A stretch of 64,000 nucleotides of DNA from Sphagnum compactum. Lineage: Eukaryota > Bryophyta > Sphagnopsida > Sphagnales. The first letter of the stretch is position 1; every line of letters begins with the position of its first letter. The DNA is taken from NCBI GenBank assembly GCA_965153455.1, contig OZ234498.1, positions 12,214,001-12,278,000 of the forward strand. Reading direction: 5' to 3'. This document shows, one piece after another, positions 37,458-49,643 of the stretch. The translations under genes and the position numbers were made by a program. The notes beneath the pieces were generated by a model. It searched no databases. It worked only from the letters and a program-made list of their open reading frames with translations, and had not been told where the DNA came from.

Positions 37458-37800
37458 TTTGAGGAGTTGGGTGAGAGGTCAACAAGCTTGCATGCTCTAC
37501 CTTCTTAAGATGAATGATTTAGTTCTTTGCTCTGGAATTATTTGACAAATTCCCACACTGTAATGAACTCCAATTAGTTCCAACTATTCCAAACTTTCCA
37601 AGTTTTTGAAAGTCAATGTCACTAACAATTGAATCTCAACCAAGGTTCCAATCCTTGATGTGAGGCTTTTGTGATGGTTGACAATGTCAAAAACTGGTTT
37701 GTTTGCCATGCAACCAAGGTCTCAGTCTTCTATGAATGCTCAGTCATGCTATTGATGATTGTGGAAACCAATCTTCATAAAACATCAAGCATGATTTCTC
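37458..37800 (-). pseudogene. Decayed F-box/LRR-related fragment, copy 1
   Basis: This stretch is colinear with 40674-41000 over about 300 bp (shared AACAAGCTTGCATnCTCTACC, AAACTCCAATTAG, GAATCTCAACCAAGGTTC, CAACCAAGGTCTCA and TATGAATGCTCA). In copy 2 the alignment runs directly into sequence encoding the C-terminus of the F-box/LRR protein at 44.4 kb, so both are read as remnants of that gene family. No frame is open over more than a few dozen codons. Confidence 0.5.
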
Positions 37801-37971
37801 ACCTCAACTAGGTATACACTTAATGAAGCCCATCTCCACAGGCTTGGGCAATTCTGAAAGAAGAAGGTGACTTCATATTGCACCAATGCTTTGCATCTTT
37901 CTAGGCAGTTTGGTTGTTGTGTGGGTGATGATGGCCCTAAAGGATTTTTGGTGCTTTAGACAATTACACAC

Positions 37972-37993
37972 ACTAAACCCTAAACCCTAAACA
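37972..37993. repeat. Interstitial telomere-like motif
   Basis: Three CCCTAAA units, about 850 bp beyond the stop codon of the IGR-motif gene. Confidence 0.8.
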
Positions 37994-37999
37994 ACTAAC

Positions 38000-39235
38000 T
38001 CACAGATTGCATGTCAACAGTGAAATGGGATTTCTATGGCAACCACAAGGAACTGTGATTTTTGTTTTGTTAAAATTGCAGCACTTGTCTTCAATGGCAT
38101 TTGCTTACTCAAAAGAGCCTCGAAAGAGGTGCAGCTTCTTCTAGACCCGCATGGTGTTTAATAGCTAGTTTTAGAATTTCTATTAGGAGCTCTACTATGT
38201 TGTGCCAGTATTGTGCATGCAATTGTGGTGGTCGAAATTAGTGTGTTTGTGGCTTCTGTTAATGCATGCAGTTTATGTAGTCTCTCCTTCACCAGCATCT
38301 CAAGGGACAAAACTTTTGTTCTGCATTTGTGTAAAGGTGTGCATCGATCAAGTTCAAGGACTTGTACAACCGTCTTATACCTGTCTTAGTAGGTTCAAAT
38401 GCTTGAATCGGTGTGAATGCAACACATGGTATAATATGATGCACATACATATGTGAACTTATTATATCATAAAGGATGAGAGAAAAAGCTAAATTAGAAA
38501 TCTTTTTAATATATTAAATCTATAACCCATTACTATATCTTTAAAAAATAAAAATGGAATCATACAACAAACAAGACATTATTAACAAGAGAATTGCTTG
38601 CAATATATGATAAGTTGGATTTCAAGAGAACAAATATATGGTACAAAAATCATGGACAATATTTTCTTTTAGTAATAGATATGATTGATAATATAGGTAT
38701 TTGTTGATAACATATCATATTAGCATTCATTTTGTAATTGAGGTAATTAAATGGTGCTACCAATATACAAAAACTTAACTGCACATTTCCAAAGCATGTA
38801 GTATCTATCCACTAATGCTTGTCCTAAAAATATTTTTTATACATTTTTCAAAACTATGTACTTTCAAAGTTATTTTGTTTGATATAAATATAATTACCCA
38901 TTACAATTATTCAGACTTATTCTAAGTATTCATTTCAACATGTGAAATGATTTGGTAAATATTTGATTAAAAAATTAAATTAAATTTGGAAAAAAAAATT
39001 CAGTTGAATGTCGTATGCACCGAAATTCATGCATGCATGTGATGCACACTTGAGAAACAAGGTCGTGAACTCAATGTTCTAAACCCCAATATTTCAGTGC
39101 TTTTGAACGAGGGAGTGCCCCGGCAAGAAGCAGCAGCTCATGTGCACCATGTGGACAAGGTAACTCTTCAGAAGAAGCTCTTGGTATGATTTCTAGAGTG
39201 TTTTGTTGGAAGTAGTATTATACTGGTGCACGAAT
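38000..39235. other. A/T-rich stretch before the oxidase pseudogene
   Basis: Nothing coding is recognised. The last part (39090-39180) becomes G+C-rich and probably belongs to the pseudogene that follows, but its frame could not be matched to the family. Confidence 0.45.
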
Positions 39236-39239
39236 TGAA

Positions 39240-39836
39240 TTGCCGGGTGCAGCTGCTGATGACGACTTTGATTTCACTGATCATGTGATCCAGGCGGCAG
39301 CAGTTGTATATCTCAAGACTGAGCAAGCAAGAAATCCTCGACGTAGTGGCAACAGCAGCGAAGAACAACCAGAAAATCAAAGTAGACACCAAAAGCTGTC
39401 ACAGCATCTGCAAGTTGGTGTGTCCGGGGGGAAACGAAACGACGGCATCTTTCTCAGCACGCTGAACTACAGTGTGATCATTGCCATCAACGAGACACTA
39501 GCCAATGACTGCGACGGTACAGTCGGGGATCGGACTTAGTACTTTCCTTGACGCAGTCGCAGCTCAGAACCTCGCGCTACCCATCTCGCATTACTGGGAT
39601 GGAATCCACACTGGGAGGCTTGTTAGGCACCGGCGGCCATGGAAGCACTCTGTTTGGCAGAGGGAGCGCCATGCACGACTACGTCACGAGCCTGAAGCTA
39701 GTCATGTTCCCGCAACTGCTGCAGAGGGATACTCAAATACCATCACCCTGACGGCAGAGTGCGATCCTGCTGACCTCAACACAGCCAAGCTTTCGCTGGG
39801 AGTTTTGGGGGTCTTTCCACATTGTCAACTTCATTG
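39240..39836 (+). pseudogene. L-gulonolactone oxidase-like FAD-linked oxidase pseudogene fragment
   Basis: Pieces of the FAD-binding part of plant L-gulono-1,4-lactone oxidase-like proteins follow in the correct order but in changing frames: HVIQAAAVVYLKTEQ, then EILDVVATAAKNNQKIKVDT and ICKLVCPGG, then DGIFLSTLNYSVI, then QSGIGLSTFLDAVAAQNLAL, then the hallmark GGLLGTGGHGSTLFGRGSAM with HDYVTSLKLV, and last DLNTAKLSLGVLGV. At least five frame changes (near 39327, 39440, 39508, 39600 and 39709) plus in-frame stops break the gene, and the C-terminal aldonolactone oxidase domain is absent. Intact relatives act in ascorbate synthesis or sugar-lactone oxidation. It is much more G+C-rich than its surroundings. 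Sequencing error is unlikely to explain five shifts in 600 bp. Confidence 0.8.
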
Positions 39837-40494
39837 ATTCCAAATCAGCGATTTTCTTTTGTGAGGACTTTTTGCAATATGTAGACTGAAAAAATAAAAT
39901 GCAATATTCTGTCACCAAATTCCCTGTTTTTGGAGAACAAATGGGGCAAAAATTTCGAGGTGCCACATTTCCACACAATTCCTTTCTATGTTTGGAGCAG
40001 GTTTGACTGGAGTTTTTTACAGTTTTGACAGATTTTTGGAACTGTCACCAAATAATGCTATTTATGTTTTTGGGGGACGTGGTTTTTGTTGACATTACAT
40101 CAGCGGAATGGGGGAGCAAAATAAAGAGAAAAAGAAAACAAGAAAACAAAGAAGAAAAGAGCCAAAAAAACACTATTTCAAACTTGGAATATCAACTGTT
40201 AACTTGTACAAAAGTATACAAGTAAAAGACTCAAATATATAGCAATATGTCAACTTTTATATACTAAGCTTCAATGTATCATGAGTTGATATAATCTCTT
40301 TTTTCCTCTACGGAGAATCGAAATGCCTATTTTTTTCTTACTTCCAATTACAATCCAATTAGTGTAAAACTTGATCAAATGCTTTTTGTTGAACCAACAC
40401 AACTCTCAACTTGGAAAAGAAATGGTTCTTTTCTGTAGTTTTCCATCCTCTCAACACTAATGCTTTCCAAAACTCCATTGAATACGGTCAAAAA

Positions 40495-41000
40495 GTGGAA
40501 CATGAAAAGTCTACGTTTTGGGGTCCATTGCTTTTGCTTTAAGTTCAAATGCTAAACTTGATTTTGAAATTTTTCAAAGATTTTTTAAAGTGAAACATGA
40601 AAAGTCTAAGCTTTTGGTACATAGCTTTTGATTTAAGTTCAATTGCTGAACTTGACTTTGAAGTACTTCAAAGAATTTGAGGAGGCGAGTTAGAGGTTAA
40701 CAAGCTTGCATCCTCTACCTTCTGAAGATGGATGATTAGTTTTTTGCTCTGAAATTATTTCACACATTCCCGCTCTGTAGTAAACTCCAATTAGTTTCAA
40801 TTACTCCATAATTTCAAAGTTAGGATTTTGAAAGTTAACATTACTAACAATTTGAATCTCAACCAAGGTTCTATTCCTTGATGGAAGAAGGCTTTTAGCA
40901 TAGTTAACAATGTCAAAAATTGGTTTGATTGCCAATGCAACCAAGGTCTCATTTTTCTATGAATGCTCAATTATGCAATTGATCTTCATAACAATCTTCA
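40495..41000 (-). pseudogene. Decayed F-box/LRR C-terminal fragments, copy 2
   Basis: On the minus strand 40690-40595 reads LKFFEVLQSQVQQLNLNQ followed by TKSLDFSCFTL, clearly related to the C-terminus of the F-box/LRR protein at 44.36 kb (EFFEVIQNQVQHLNLKQK, then TKSLDFTCFTF). A second, worse copy follows directly at about 40585-40497 (FQNQV, stop, HLNLKQKQWT, then frameshift). Upstream, 40674-41000 matches the fragment at 37458-37800. The result is a tandemly duplicated, truncated pseudogene. Confidence 0.7.
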
Positions 41001-44000
41001 TAACACATTAAGCATGAAAACAGCTGCCTTTGGGCATGCTCTAAATCTTTCTGGTTTGTCTTAAAATGTATCCACTTTGCTCACCTTATACAGGTCTGAA
41101 GTCTGTATTACAGAAGTAAAGATGTTTGATAAGAGGGTTTAATGTTTAATGTTCGACTTAAAACTTTTGATTGTTGCATCTTTACTTCTGTAATACAATT
41201 GAAGTTTTGTAAAAGCCTTAGTTGACACACCCCATCAGGTTTTAAATCACTCAAAATGAGGAAGATATGAGACTAGAAGAACTACATAAAGAGTCTAGAG
41301 CTAATTTTTTCAAAAATTTGAAACCAACTATCAATTATCAGTTAGTTATATCCTCTTCCTTATGTGTTTTGTGTGTTGCTCCTTTACTTCTGACTCTCAA
41401 AGAACATTTGTAGCTCTCCAGTTTGCACTTCGAATGACACAACAATCACTCAATAAGGAATGAGAAAAATTCCTTATTGTGAAAGTGTTTGGTGATAGGT
41501 ATATATGCTCGATGATGAGCAGTTCTACCTTAGCACTTTCAATTCAAAATAACGTGATTTTGGAGGGTTTCTCAAAAAAAATTGAATGACAAAACAATTG
41601 TAAAAATCACCAGAATAATATATAGTCGGTTTTCAGTGTGTAACCATGAATATAAAAGGTTTCGATACTTCATTATCTAGTTTATAGCCAGATTTGGCTA
41701 AATCTTCTTAAAGATGATCACCATTCAGGCAACATAAAATATCTCCCCCAAAAAAACACTTGTTGCATACATGATACACTAGTCTGAACCCCGTGCCTAA
41801 TGCACAGGTGTGTGTGCATTTGACAGTACATATTACAAAATTACAATTACAAACTACATTTTCAAAACCTCTTTATATACGACATTTTGCATGTATCTAT
41901 CGAAACCCTTGTGATACATAATTGTTGAAGGAAAAAAAAAGAAATAAATGAATAGAAAGACATGTTGTACAATCAGCATTTTCTTTTTCGGCGAACGTTA
42001 CTTTCGCCACTTGACAAAGGGATTTTTGGTGCTTTCGCGGTGTCGAAGTTTTTTGTGTCATTTCTTGCTGTACACGTTGCTTGTGGAGCACGAACGTCAA
42101 CAGTTCTCTACTGTAGAGCCAAATTTGGTTGTGACCTTTGAACTTCCGAAAAGTAAAGTTCGTCTGCTGTGTCCCATTTTTTTGTGTTCTGTAAATTTGC
42201 TACTACGGATTTGCTACGCTTTTCAGAAATTGAAAAGTGTCGTGTAGTGCACATCATCAACTTTTCGAACACTGCTGTAGACGCCAATTTGCTACAAGTT
42301 GGAAACTCCACTCCCAGAAGCTTTTGCCATTTTATCTCGGTTTCGTGGGTTTTTTCATTCTGTCAAATTTCCTTTGTCGTGATCTCAAACAAAGCAAATA
42401 ATACTTCAACATTGTGCCGGCGCTCAACCCTAAACTTAGTCATATACACCTTGTGAGCCAGATGTTAACACCATCAGAAAGTCTGCTCATCCTACGAAAG
42501 GATTGTTTGTTTGTTTGTTTACTGTTCCTTCTCTCATTTGATCGGTCATGTTGGTGTGGGTGATGCATGTTTTATGTTCAGTATAGACATGCCACTTGCT
42601 GTTCAGCTCATTGACGGTCGGACATTGAGTAAGTCCCCATGTGCTGCACACAATTCAAGCTCTACTCATCATTTCTCTATCAATTTTATTCTATTGTTCT
42701 TGAAATTGAAGAAATGTGTCATTTTTAAGATAGAAGTTGTGCGAATTCGCAGGTTTCTGAGATATCTGAAGTCCAAAGGGTGACGAAGCATGACTTGCAA
42801 TGCAGTGAGCTTGATACTTTTCACACTAATCAGTAGCCACAAAAGCCATGGTGGTCGAGCTCTTGTCACCCCCTCTCTTACCTTACCTTACCTTGCTTGC
42901 AGTAGTCCCATAAGAATTGGAAAAAAATGTAATCACATCGAGCTTAAACACTCATTTGGTTCTCGACTCTGAGCTATGAACAAAGACTACTTCACTTAAG
43001 CATCTCTAGAGCTAATTAATCTTTGTGCAGCCAATTGTGAACCCAATAACAAAATTGGCACCTTGCTTGCAGAAATTGGAAAACAACTCCTCCCTTGATC
43101 ACAATGGTTTCCAATTTGTTTTTATCAAGGAAAACATGAATGTCCTCAATGAGGTGAATAATATTACACAGAAGATCCACCAAAGTGAAATATTCACCAT
43201 ATAATACTATCCAACAAGCATAGAAATATGAGTGACACACTTTAAATAAAAGCGTTAAACTTAAATGTCATGGTAGTCATAATGTATCTATTCCCTTTGA
43301 GACCAAGAAAGATATTTCAAACAAGTGTAGAAAGTGATTTAGTAACAGAGTCAAATTCTAAATGGTACTTAGACATCCCAATGCTACTTGTTTGATTTGT
43401 CATCATACAATCCAAGCGTTCATAAAATTAATTTTCAGATGAAGTATTGTGACACAATGGCAATGTAATTCAAAAGCTCGATGGTGATGATCAACATCCT
43501 TTTTCATGTTTTCCAAGTAAACAGTGTTTCTTGTCATTTGTATAAAAGATATACTCATTATGAGATATATTCTTTAAAATTTTCCAAAACAATTCAAAAT
43601 TTTGAATTTCCCATTAACTATGATTGGTAGGTTTGATGAAAATGATGAATATTTGTAGTGTTTTTATGTTTCATTTTCGGTGGGAAAAATAAATTAAAGT
43701 GAGAACAAAATTCTCATGCACATCGAATCCATTTCTAATATCATTTCACCAATTTTAAATAGAACTTTGCAAAGTGTAGAACAGAAGCTATGATTGACAA
43801 AGTTGAAGAATTTACTAAGCCAAAACGCTAAGTACTCTTGCTGGTTCTTTTGATCTATGAACAACCTTTGGTTTTGGTTCTGAAAAATAAATTGGAATTC
43901 AAATAGTGAATTGGTGTGAATGCTGTATATGGTGTAGAGTTGCTTCACAAAGGAAGAATGAAAAATCTTCATTGTAAATTTTGAAATACATTTAATTTAT

Positions 44001-44354
44001 AATTTATAACCCACATATGCCATTTAATATGAAATTATACAACTTCTGTCATAAATTTTCCTGACTATTTAAGCAACAATATTGCAAAAAGAAAATTTGA
44101 AAATTTTCTTTGGGGTACAAAAGTGTGCTCCATTTGCACATATTTCTTCAGATACAAATTAGATCCGAAGATTGGGTTTTACACCAATCCAATTCACATC
44201 CAACTTGCACAAAATGTTTGCTGTTCAAACCCTCAGTGTTTTACACCACACACAAATATACTATTGACTTTGGCCATGCCAAGAAACTGTTGCACTTCTC
44301 CTCACTTTTCCCTCTCCTCCCAACTCAATGTCTTAAAAGTTTGCGGTGCATTAG
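41001..44354. other. Intergenic tract between pseudogenes and the F-box gene
   Basis: No gene recognised. The stretch 41960-42460 is higher in G+C and is open on both strands in pieces of 67-99 codons, but no domain is visible. A donor-like GTAAGT at 42632 and a CAG acceptor at 42751 do not join in an open frame. A dispersed repeat copy lies at 41675-41740 and a GTTT microsatellite near 42508. Confidence 0.45.
41675..41740. repeat. Dispersed short repeat, second copy
   Basis: GATTTGGCTAAATCTTCTTA followed by GATGATCACCATT and GGCAACATAAA corresponds to 31786-31850 and to 47160-47217. Confidence 0.5.
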
Positions 44355-46331
44355 TCAAAAAGTAAAACATGTAAAGTCTAGGCTTTTTGTCCAAGGCTTT
44401 TGCTTTAAGTTCAAATGCTGCACTTGATTTTGAATTACTTCAAAGAATTCAAGACTGTTAACTGGACTAGAGGTGTGGACAAAAATCTCTAAGTTGACTA
44501 GAGTATCAATCGCTGTCACTAGAGTTCTCAGCAGCATTACAGAGGTTTCCATCTTCTGTGGAATCATTTGAAGGATCAAGGTTCGAACCCCTGGCCACCT
44601 GCGCACATTCTTCACAGTCTCAATGTTGGATTCCATTGAATACCATAGTCCTGGACCAATATTCAAAACCTCGAGATTAGGACATTGCTGTTGCAGAGTT
44701 GTGAAGCTGGGAATGTTCAATATCACCTCTTTCAATACTCCAAGCCACTTCCCGTCTTCACCCAATGCCATGCAGGGAATGTCCAGAAACACTTTGTTGA
44801 GGTACTGATTTCCTATCACAAGATCTGAAAGCGCAACGAATTTGGATGCCCCGTACAGCAACTCTTGCAAGTTTTTGACATTAACAAACCTAAGTGCCAA
44901 ACTACCCGGAACTCCTTCCAGATTGGATGCAGCCGGAACTTCCAGATTGAACGCAACATATTTTAGATTTGGTGCTGTTATCGACATATCCTCTGGACAT
45001 GCCATCTTCAACTGAAGCTTTGTCAAACTTGGCAGCTCCATTGTGACAACCTTGGCCTTCGTTGAAAGTCCCAAGCACAGAATTTTTAGTTGTTGTAACT
45101 TCAAGTGACCAGTATCAATTCCAAAAACCCCCAAGAGAGCTAGAGTTTGAAGGTTTTTCATCTTGCCGCTGAAGTCGTTCAAGGCATCGCCATTTATTTT
45201 GACACACCGAAGAGTGAAGCTTGTTAGCTTCTGCATGTCTGTACATTCATTTGTGTCTATGAACATATTCCTCAGATCAATTGTCTTCAAATGATTGCCT
45301 GTTTGAAAAAATTACATCAAAGAGAAACCATCTCAGATTGGCGACAGGATTACCACAGTTCCATGAATTGGAATAAGAATATGGATATTGAAAAACAAGC
45401 CAGACAAGAATATTTGATACTTAAAAACTGGACTCATACAGAAAACCCTAGGACTTTTTTACATTGGGAGCTAAAAACTCTTGGACATACTCTAAAAAGA
45501 GTAGAGGGGTAAGAGATGAAGAAACTTACAATAATGGGATAAGATCTTCAAGATAGGCGATATTCGAACGATTGCTTGATGCCCATAGTCCACTATGCAA
45601 AGATGCTGCAATGTTTGGGCTACAGATGGCACCCAAATGTACAAATGAACTGGGTCGCTTAACCAGAAATCAGAATGCTCCCTTTCATCTGCACCAACAG
45701 ACTTGGACTGCAGCTTGGGCTCTATTTCGATTCGAAGCTGTTGTACGCGTGACTTGGTTAGAAGATCTTGTTCAACAGCTTGGCGGAACAACAACTCTTG
45801 TTGCGAACCTTCCACCAACTTACTGCTAGAATTCGAGTTTTCACACTTACCATAGCTTGAATTCAAAACAGGTTCAAACCGAATTATGTTTCGCTGTGAA
45901 GAAGACGCTTGACCTTGATCTGCAGCAAAACTATCACCCAACTCACCAATACTCTTGGAACCGGGAATTGCATCCCCATATTTTCCTGGGACGTGTTCAT
46001 TGCTTATTTCAGGTAGTTTCCCATCATGTAAATCATGATCTTTGTCATCAATTTCACTGACATCTGCAGCCCTTTGCGTCGTTACGTCCTCTAGGATATT
46101 GTCCTTTAAGTCCCTTTCCGATACTTCCGCTTTGTCACTTTGTGAAGGCGTGCCACTTGTCTTCTTCCTGCGCGCTTTCTCGTGATCGTTCTCTCTACAA
46201 ACATAGCGAATCGAGATGACATTTTTCGCAGCCTCGTTGAAACCTTTGCATACACTTCTCACTTTCGCGATATCTCGAGCATCCTCGAAACCGCTCAATA
46301 GGACTCTAAGGTATAAATCGTCTGTTAACAT
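44355..46331 (-). CDS. F-box/LRR protein, probable SCF ubiquitin-ligase substrate receptor
   Basis: Exon 1 (46331-45530) and exon 2 (45298-44355) join across a GTAAGT/CAG intron to 581 residues. Residues 1-45 form an F-box: MLTDDLYLRVLLSGFEDARD, then VRSVCKGFNEAAKNV. Residues 46-215 are a polar, acidic, probably disordered linker. From about 235 to the end there are irregular leucine-rich repeats, for example LTSFTLRCVKINGDAL, MKNLQTLALLGVFGI, LKQLKILCLGL-like LQQLKILCLGL and CPNLEVLNIG. Such proteins bind SKP1 through the F-box and a target through the repeats. The start codon directly follows an acceptor (TATTCGCAG), so the gene has a 5'-UTR intron (46332-46604, donor GTAAGT); a slightly longer upstream frame lacks an ATG-supported exon. 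A TATA box lies further upstream. Two decayed relatives lie 4-7 kb downstream. The target is unknown. Confidence 0.87.
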
Positions 46332-46604
46332 CTGCGAATACACACACATCAATCAATCTTTCAGGACAGATTATCGCTCTATCGCCAACACGAACTCTCT
46401 CTATCTCTGATGGCTGGCTGGCTGGAACATTTCTAAAAACAACCCCAAAAAAAGATTAGGGGAGTGGAACACCTTCATCATTAGCACACACCTCAAGAAA
46501 CAACAAACACAACCACAAATCCGTCATACGCTAATCCCTTACTCATAACACAAACAACAACAACAAGAACAGCAGCAGAAAAAGCAACAGCCGCAGGAAC
46601 TTAC
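46332..46604 (-). other. 5'-UTR intron of the F-box/LRR gene
   Basis: Donor GTAAGT begins at 46604 and the acceptor CAG ends at 46332, next to the start codon, a 273-nt intron. The inferred leader exon (about 46645-46605) has no ATG. Confidence 0.6.
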
Positions 46605-46668
46605 TGAAAGCTTCGAAGGAAACCAATATGAAATAGAAAAACATCATTAACTCTCCCGGTAGGCACTC

Positions 46669-46677
46669 CTATTTATA
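46669..46677 (-). promoter_or_regulatory. TATA box of the F-box/LRR gene
   Basis: TATAAATAG on the minus strand, about 65 bp upstream of the inferred leader donor site. Position and match to the plant TATA consensus support a transcription start near 46640-46645. Confidence 0.6.
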
Positions 46678-46699
46678 CTGTCTGTCTGTGTCCATCTTC

Positions 46700-48435
46700 G
46701 GTTAAGGAACGCGCATTTGCGCCGACAGTGGTGTGTTCAGCAAGCCCGGGAGGAGAAGCCACATCAGAAGAAACTCCGCCGACCACCCACCACGGCAGCT
46801 ACACTGGAAAATACCCTTAAAAAACACAGCAGCGACGGCTGCAATGTGTGCATTCAGAGCTGCTGCAACTTGTCAGGAATACCTCACGAAATAACTCAAA
46901 AGCTTAGAACGGACATTGTAAGTGTCTGGGTATAAAAACTATGCGAGACTGAAGATACGATTCGAGAAACTTCAGACTAATTTTAGTAGTTTTCGAGAGA
47001 TTTTTGTTAAACTAGAGTAAACTGAAAGTGGAAAGAGTTAGTTATTCCACATAAAACAAGAGTTTCAAGATTCTAATCCTAAGTTCCAGTAAGTAGTAGG
47101 CAGCCAAAATAATAAAAGGATGCTAGATTTTTTATTTTTTTACTTTCATATTTTCTTATGGACAAATCTGGTTAAATTGTATTATGGATGATCACAGCTT
47201 CATCTACATCACACCAACCTCAAACAAATTTTAAATTTAAAAAATAATTTTGAAATTTTTTTAAAATTAAAATTTAAAAAATAAAAATAAAAATAAAACC
47301 CCTGCAGGTTCCTTGATAATTTCTTAGTTTTGGAAGGTTCCAGAATTTGGGAAATAGGACCTCATATGAGCCCATACCAAACCCATGACCTATGGCCAAA
47401 CCCATGACCTATGGCCAAACCCTTGACCAGGCCTGACCAAGCAGTGTGTGCAAAAATAATGGAAAAAAGTTAAGTCAGGTTCTAACAATGACAAAGAAGG
47501 TTCTCATATGGGTTGGCTTTGTGTAGGGCTTAGGATTTAGGGTTTCTGTGTAGGGTTTCTGTTTAGGGTTTACAAGGGCATATTACCAGATGCCAGACCA
47601 CATTCTTGACTCCCAACATGAAGATCATGGCCACAAAATGTAGAAAGACCATAAGAAAGATTCATCTGTAATGGAAGAATCTGCCATTGACAAACAAAAG
47701 GTTACTAACCTGTTTAGAATTCTGTTTTAGAACCTGCCCTCCCCTAACTAACACTAGAAATATTTTTTTGAAATGACCGTGGTTATATCCAAAAAGAGCT
47801 TCCAAACTCACCATCCAAGAGCTTGCAATACATCTCCCATGAAAAGTTGCACTTTATAGAGCATTCTGAGACAATGGAAGGACAAGATACACAGCTCAGG
47901 AAAATTCTAGATGTTGTAAACCAAAACTTGACCCCAGATTTGCATTTCAAATAATGAAGGAAAGGTTGAGAAGTGTGCACACATCAGGGATTGTTTAGGT
48001 CCCAATGAAACAAAAGTGCAAAACTCTAGTTACAGAATAGGTTCTTACATTCTGTTAGGATGAGACCACCACTAGCTGCTGACATGAGAGAGAAAGGAAT
48101 CACCAGGATGAGATGAAAACTACTTCATTGGTCATTGAGGAATGGCCAATTGGATAACAACAGATCCTTGACATTTCTTGACCTCTGGGCAACGCCATTG
48201 CACTGTTGGTGAACCATTCCTGCCTGTTTAAAATGGCTTTGATTGCAATTACAATTGGCAAGAGTGGACAGCATTATAGCTGTGCTCAATTTGCACAACA
48301 TAGAGACTGCTTCTATAAATCACTACGCTTTTCTCCCTCAACTGGGTAGTCTGGATTGTACTTTACCATAATACACTATGGGTACCCAGCTGGTACTACC
48401 GAGTATCACGGTAAAAAAAACTTGAAATAAAAAAA
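46700..48435. other. Intergenic stretch with scattered repeats
   Basis: No gene recognised. A 19-bp unit AAACCCATGACCTATGGCC is repeated twice in tandem at about 47379-47416, and telomere-like TTTAGGG motifs occur at about 47526-47575. The A/T-rich part near 47220-47300 is simple sequence. Confidence 0.45.
47118..47217. repeat. Dispersed short repeat, third copy
   Basis: AAATCTGGTTAAATTGTATT followed by ATGGATGATCACAGCTTCAT and CACATCACA-like sequence matches 31742-31850, including the T-rich part upstream that starts with GGATGCTAGA. Confidence 0.55.
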
Positions 48436-48601
48436 TTACGAGGCTTTGATTTCGATGTCATGTAACACCCTTTGGGTAAGTGCAGAAATTTTTATCAGAA
48501 TTTCACCTGCCCTCAGCTCCACCTTGCACAGCACCTTATTCCAGGAATTATGCCCATGGCCTCGGTCTGTTCCCTTTCCAGACAAGGCACTGGAATTAGA
48601 A
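48436..48601 (-). other. Possible orphan terminal exon
   Basis: After an acceptor-like CTAATTCCAG the minus strand stays open and reads GKGTDRGHGHNSWNKVLCKV, then ELRAGEILIKISALTQRVLH and a stop. The composition is coding-like and richer in G+C than its surroundings. The plus strand is also open across it. I find no convincing upstream exon and do not recognise the family, so this may be a gene fragment. Confidence 0.3.
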
Positions 48602-48856
48602 CTAACTGAGTGTGCAGTGTGCACCCAGCGGCTATGGTGTTTAGGGTTTAGGGTTCCCTTGCAGATTAGACACCGGAACAAAGAACTGAGTGTGCAACAG
48701 CCCTTGCAGATGATGAGGCAGCACTGGGATTGCAAAAGAACGGACAGTCTGCTAACTACTACTGCATAATAATGCACATGCACATATCATCAGTATTTAG
48801 GCACATAATAATACTTTCATTAATTTTGAAACCAAGTGAAGATCAGAATTTTTTTT

Positions 48857-48903
48857 CAAACCCTAAACCCTAAACCCGAATTTTTTTCAAACCCTAAACC
48901 CGA
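48857..48903. repeat. Duplicated telomere-like motif
   Basis: TTTTTTTCAAACCCTAAACC occurs twice about 36 bp apart, the first copy with one extra CCCTAAA unit. Another TTTAGGG pair lies nearby at 48640-48656. Confidence 0.8.
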
Positions 48904-49210
48904 AACAGAAAGTTTAGTGCAATTCACCTAGTTACAAAATTTCCCCAAAAAGAAACTATTGAACACCCTCTGTATAATAGTAAGTAACCTTTTGTTGTGA
49001 ACCTGCAAGACTTTATTCCAAAGGATAAAAAAGGGGGGGACGTGGGGGGTGGGGAACAAAAACAAATGAGAAGACCTATATATAAACAAAGATGAAAATC
49101 CATTCTCAAAAAGTACAAGGCATGTGGATGCAAATGTATACACATCAAAGGAAAATCAAGATCATCAAAACAGTAGGAATGAAATGGAAGACGTAATGTT
49201 AAAAGGGCAT

Positions 49211-49323
49211 CAGCTAGTGATGGAGATGCAAAGACAAAAGGGCCACAAATCAGCTAGTGATGGAGATGCAAAGACAAAAAGGGCCACAAATCAACTAGTG
49301 ATGGAGTTGCAAAGACAAAAAAG
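49211..49323. repeat. Minisatellite, three units of 40-41 bp
   Basis: Units start at 49211, 49251 and 49292 with CA(G/A)CTAGTGATGGAG(A/T)TG and continue with GCAAAGACAAAA and GGGCCACAAAT. The plus-strand frame that crosses it is the translated repeat. Confidence 0.85.
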
Positions 49324-49643
49324 GGTTCGAGACTTGTGAAGACTGATTCAACCCACTCAAGAAATTTGTGTTTAAACTACATTTTAAGAGGTGAATGAAC
49401 CATTGATGTTCGTTCAATAGACAGTATAAAGGCCGCAAATGCTTCATTCTTTTAGTAACCCATGGATTTTGAGTTTCCAATTAATAAAAAAATTGGCGAG
49501 TTTAACCAAAAATTGGGAAAATTAGTCAAATTTACACAAGATCCTTTTTTTAATTTTTTTTTAAATAGACCCAAAAAATTTGTCAGACAAAACACGATTA
49601 GTAACCCTCAATTAGCATTGATAACATTAATGTACAAATACTA

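Noticed and set aside
38082-38161. A second exon for the gene starting at 35067, after an acceptor-like TTGCAG
   Set aside because: It would join in phase and end after 26 codons, but the exons at 35705 and 37038 give a recognisable conserved protein, while this one gives none.
42510-42840. A two-exon gene using GTAAGT at 42632 and a CAG at 42751
   Set aside because: Joining the two sites puts a stop codon two codons after the junction, and no family is recognised.
44575-44600. A tRNA T-loop-like GGTTCGAACCCC
   Set aside because: It lies in the coding sequence of the F-box/LRR gene and no acceptor stem, D-arm or anticodon arm surrounds it.
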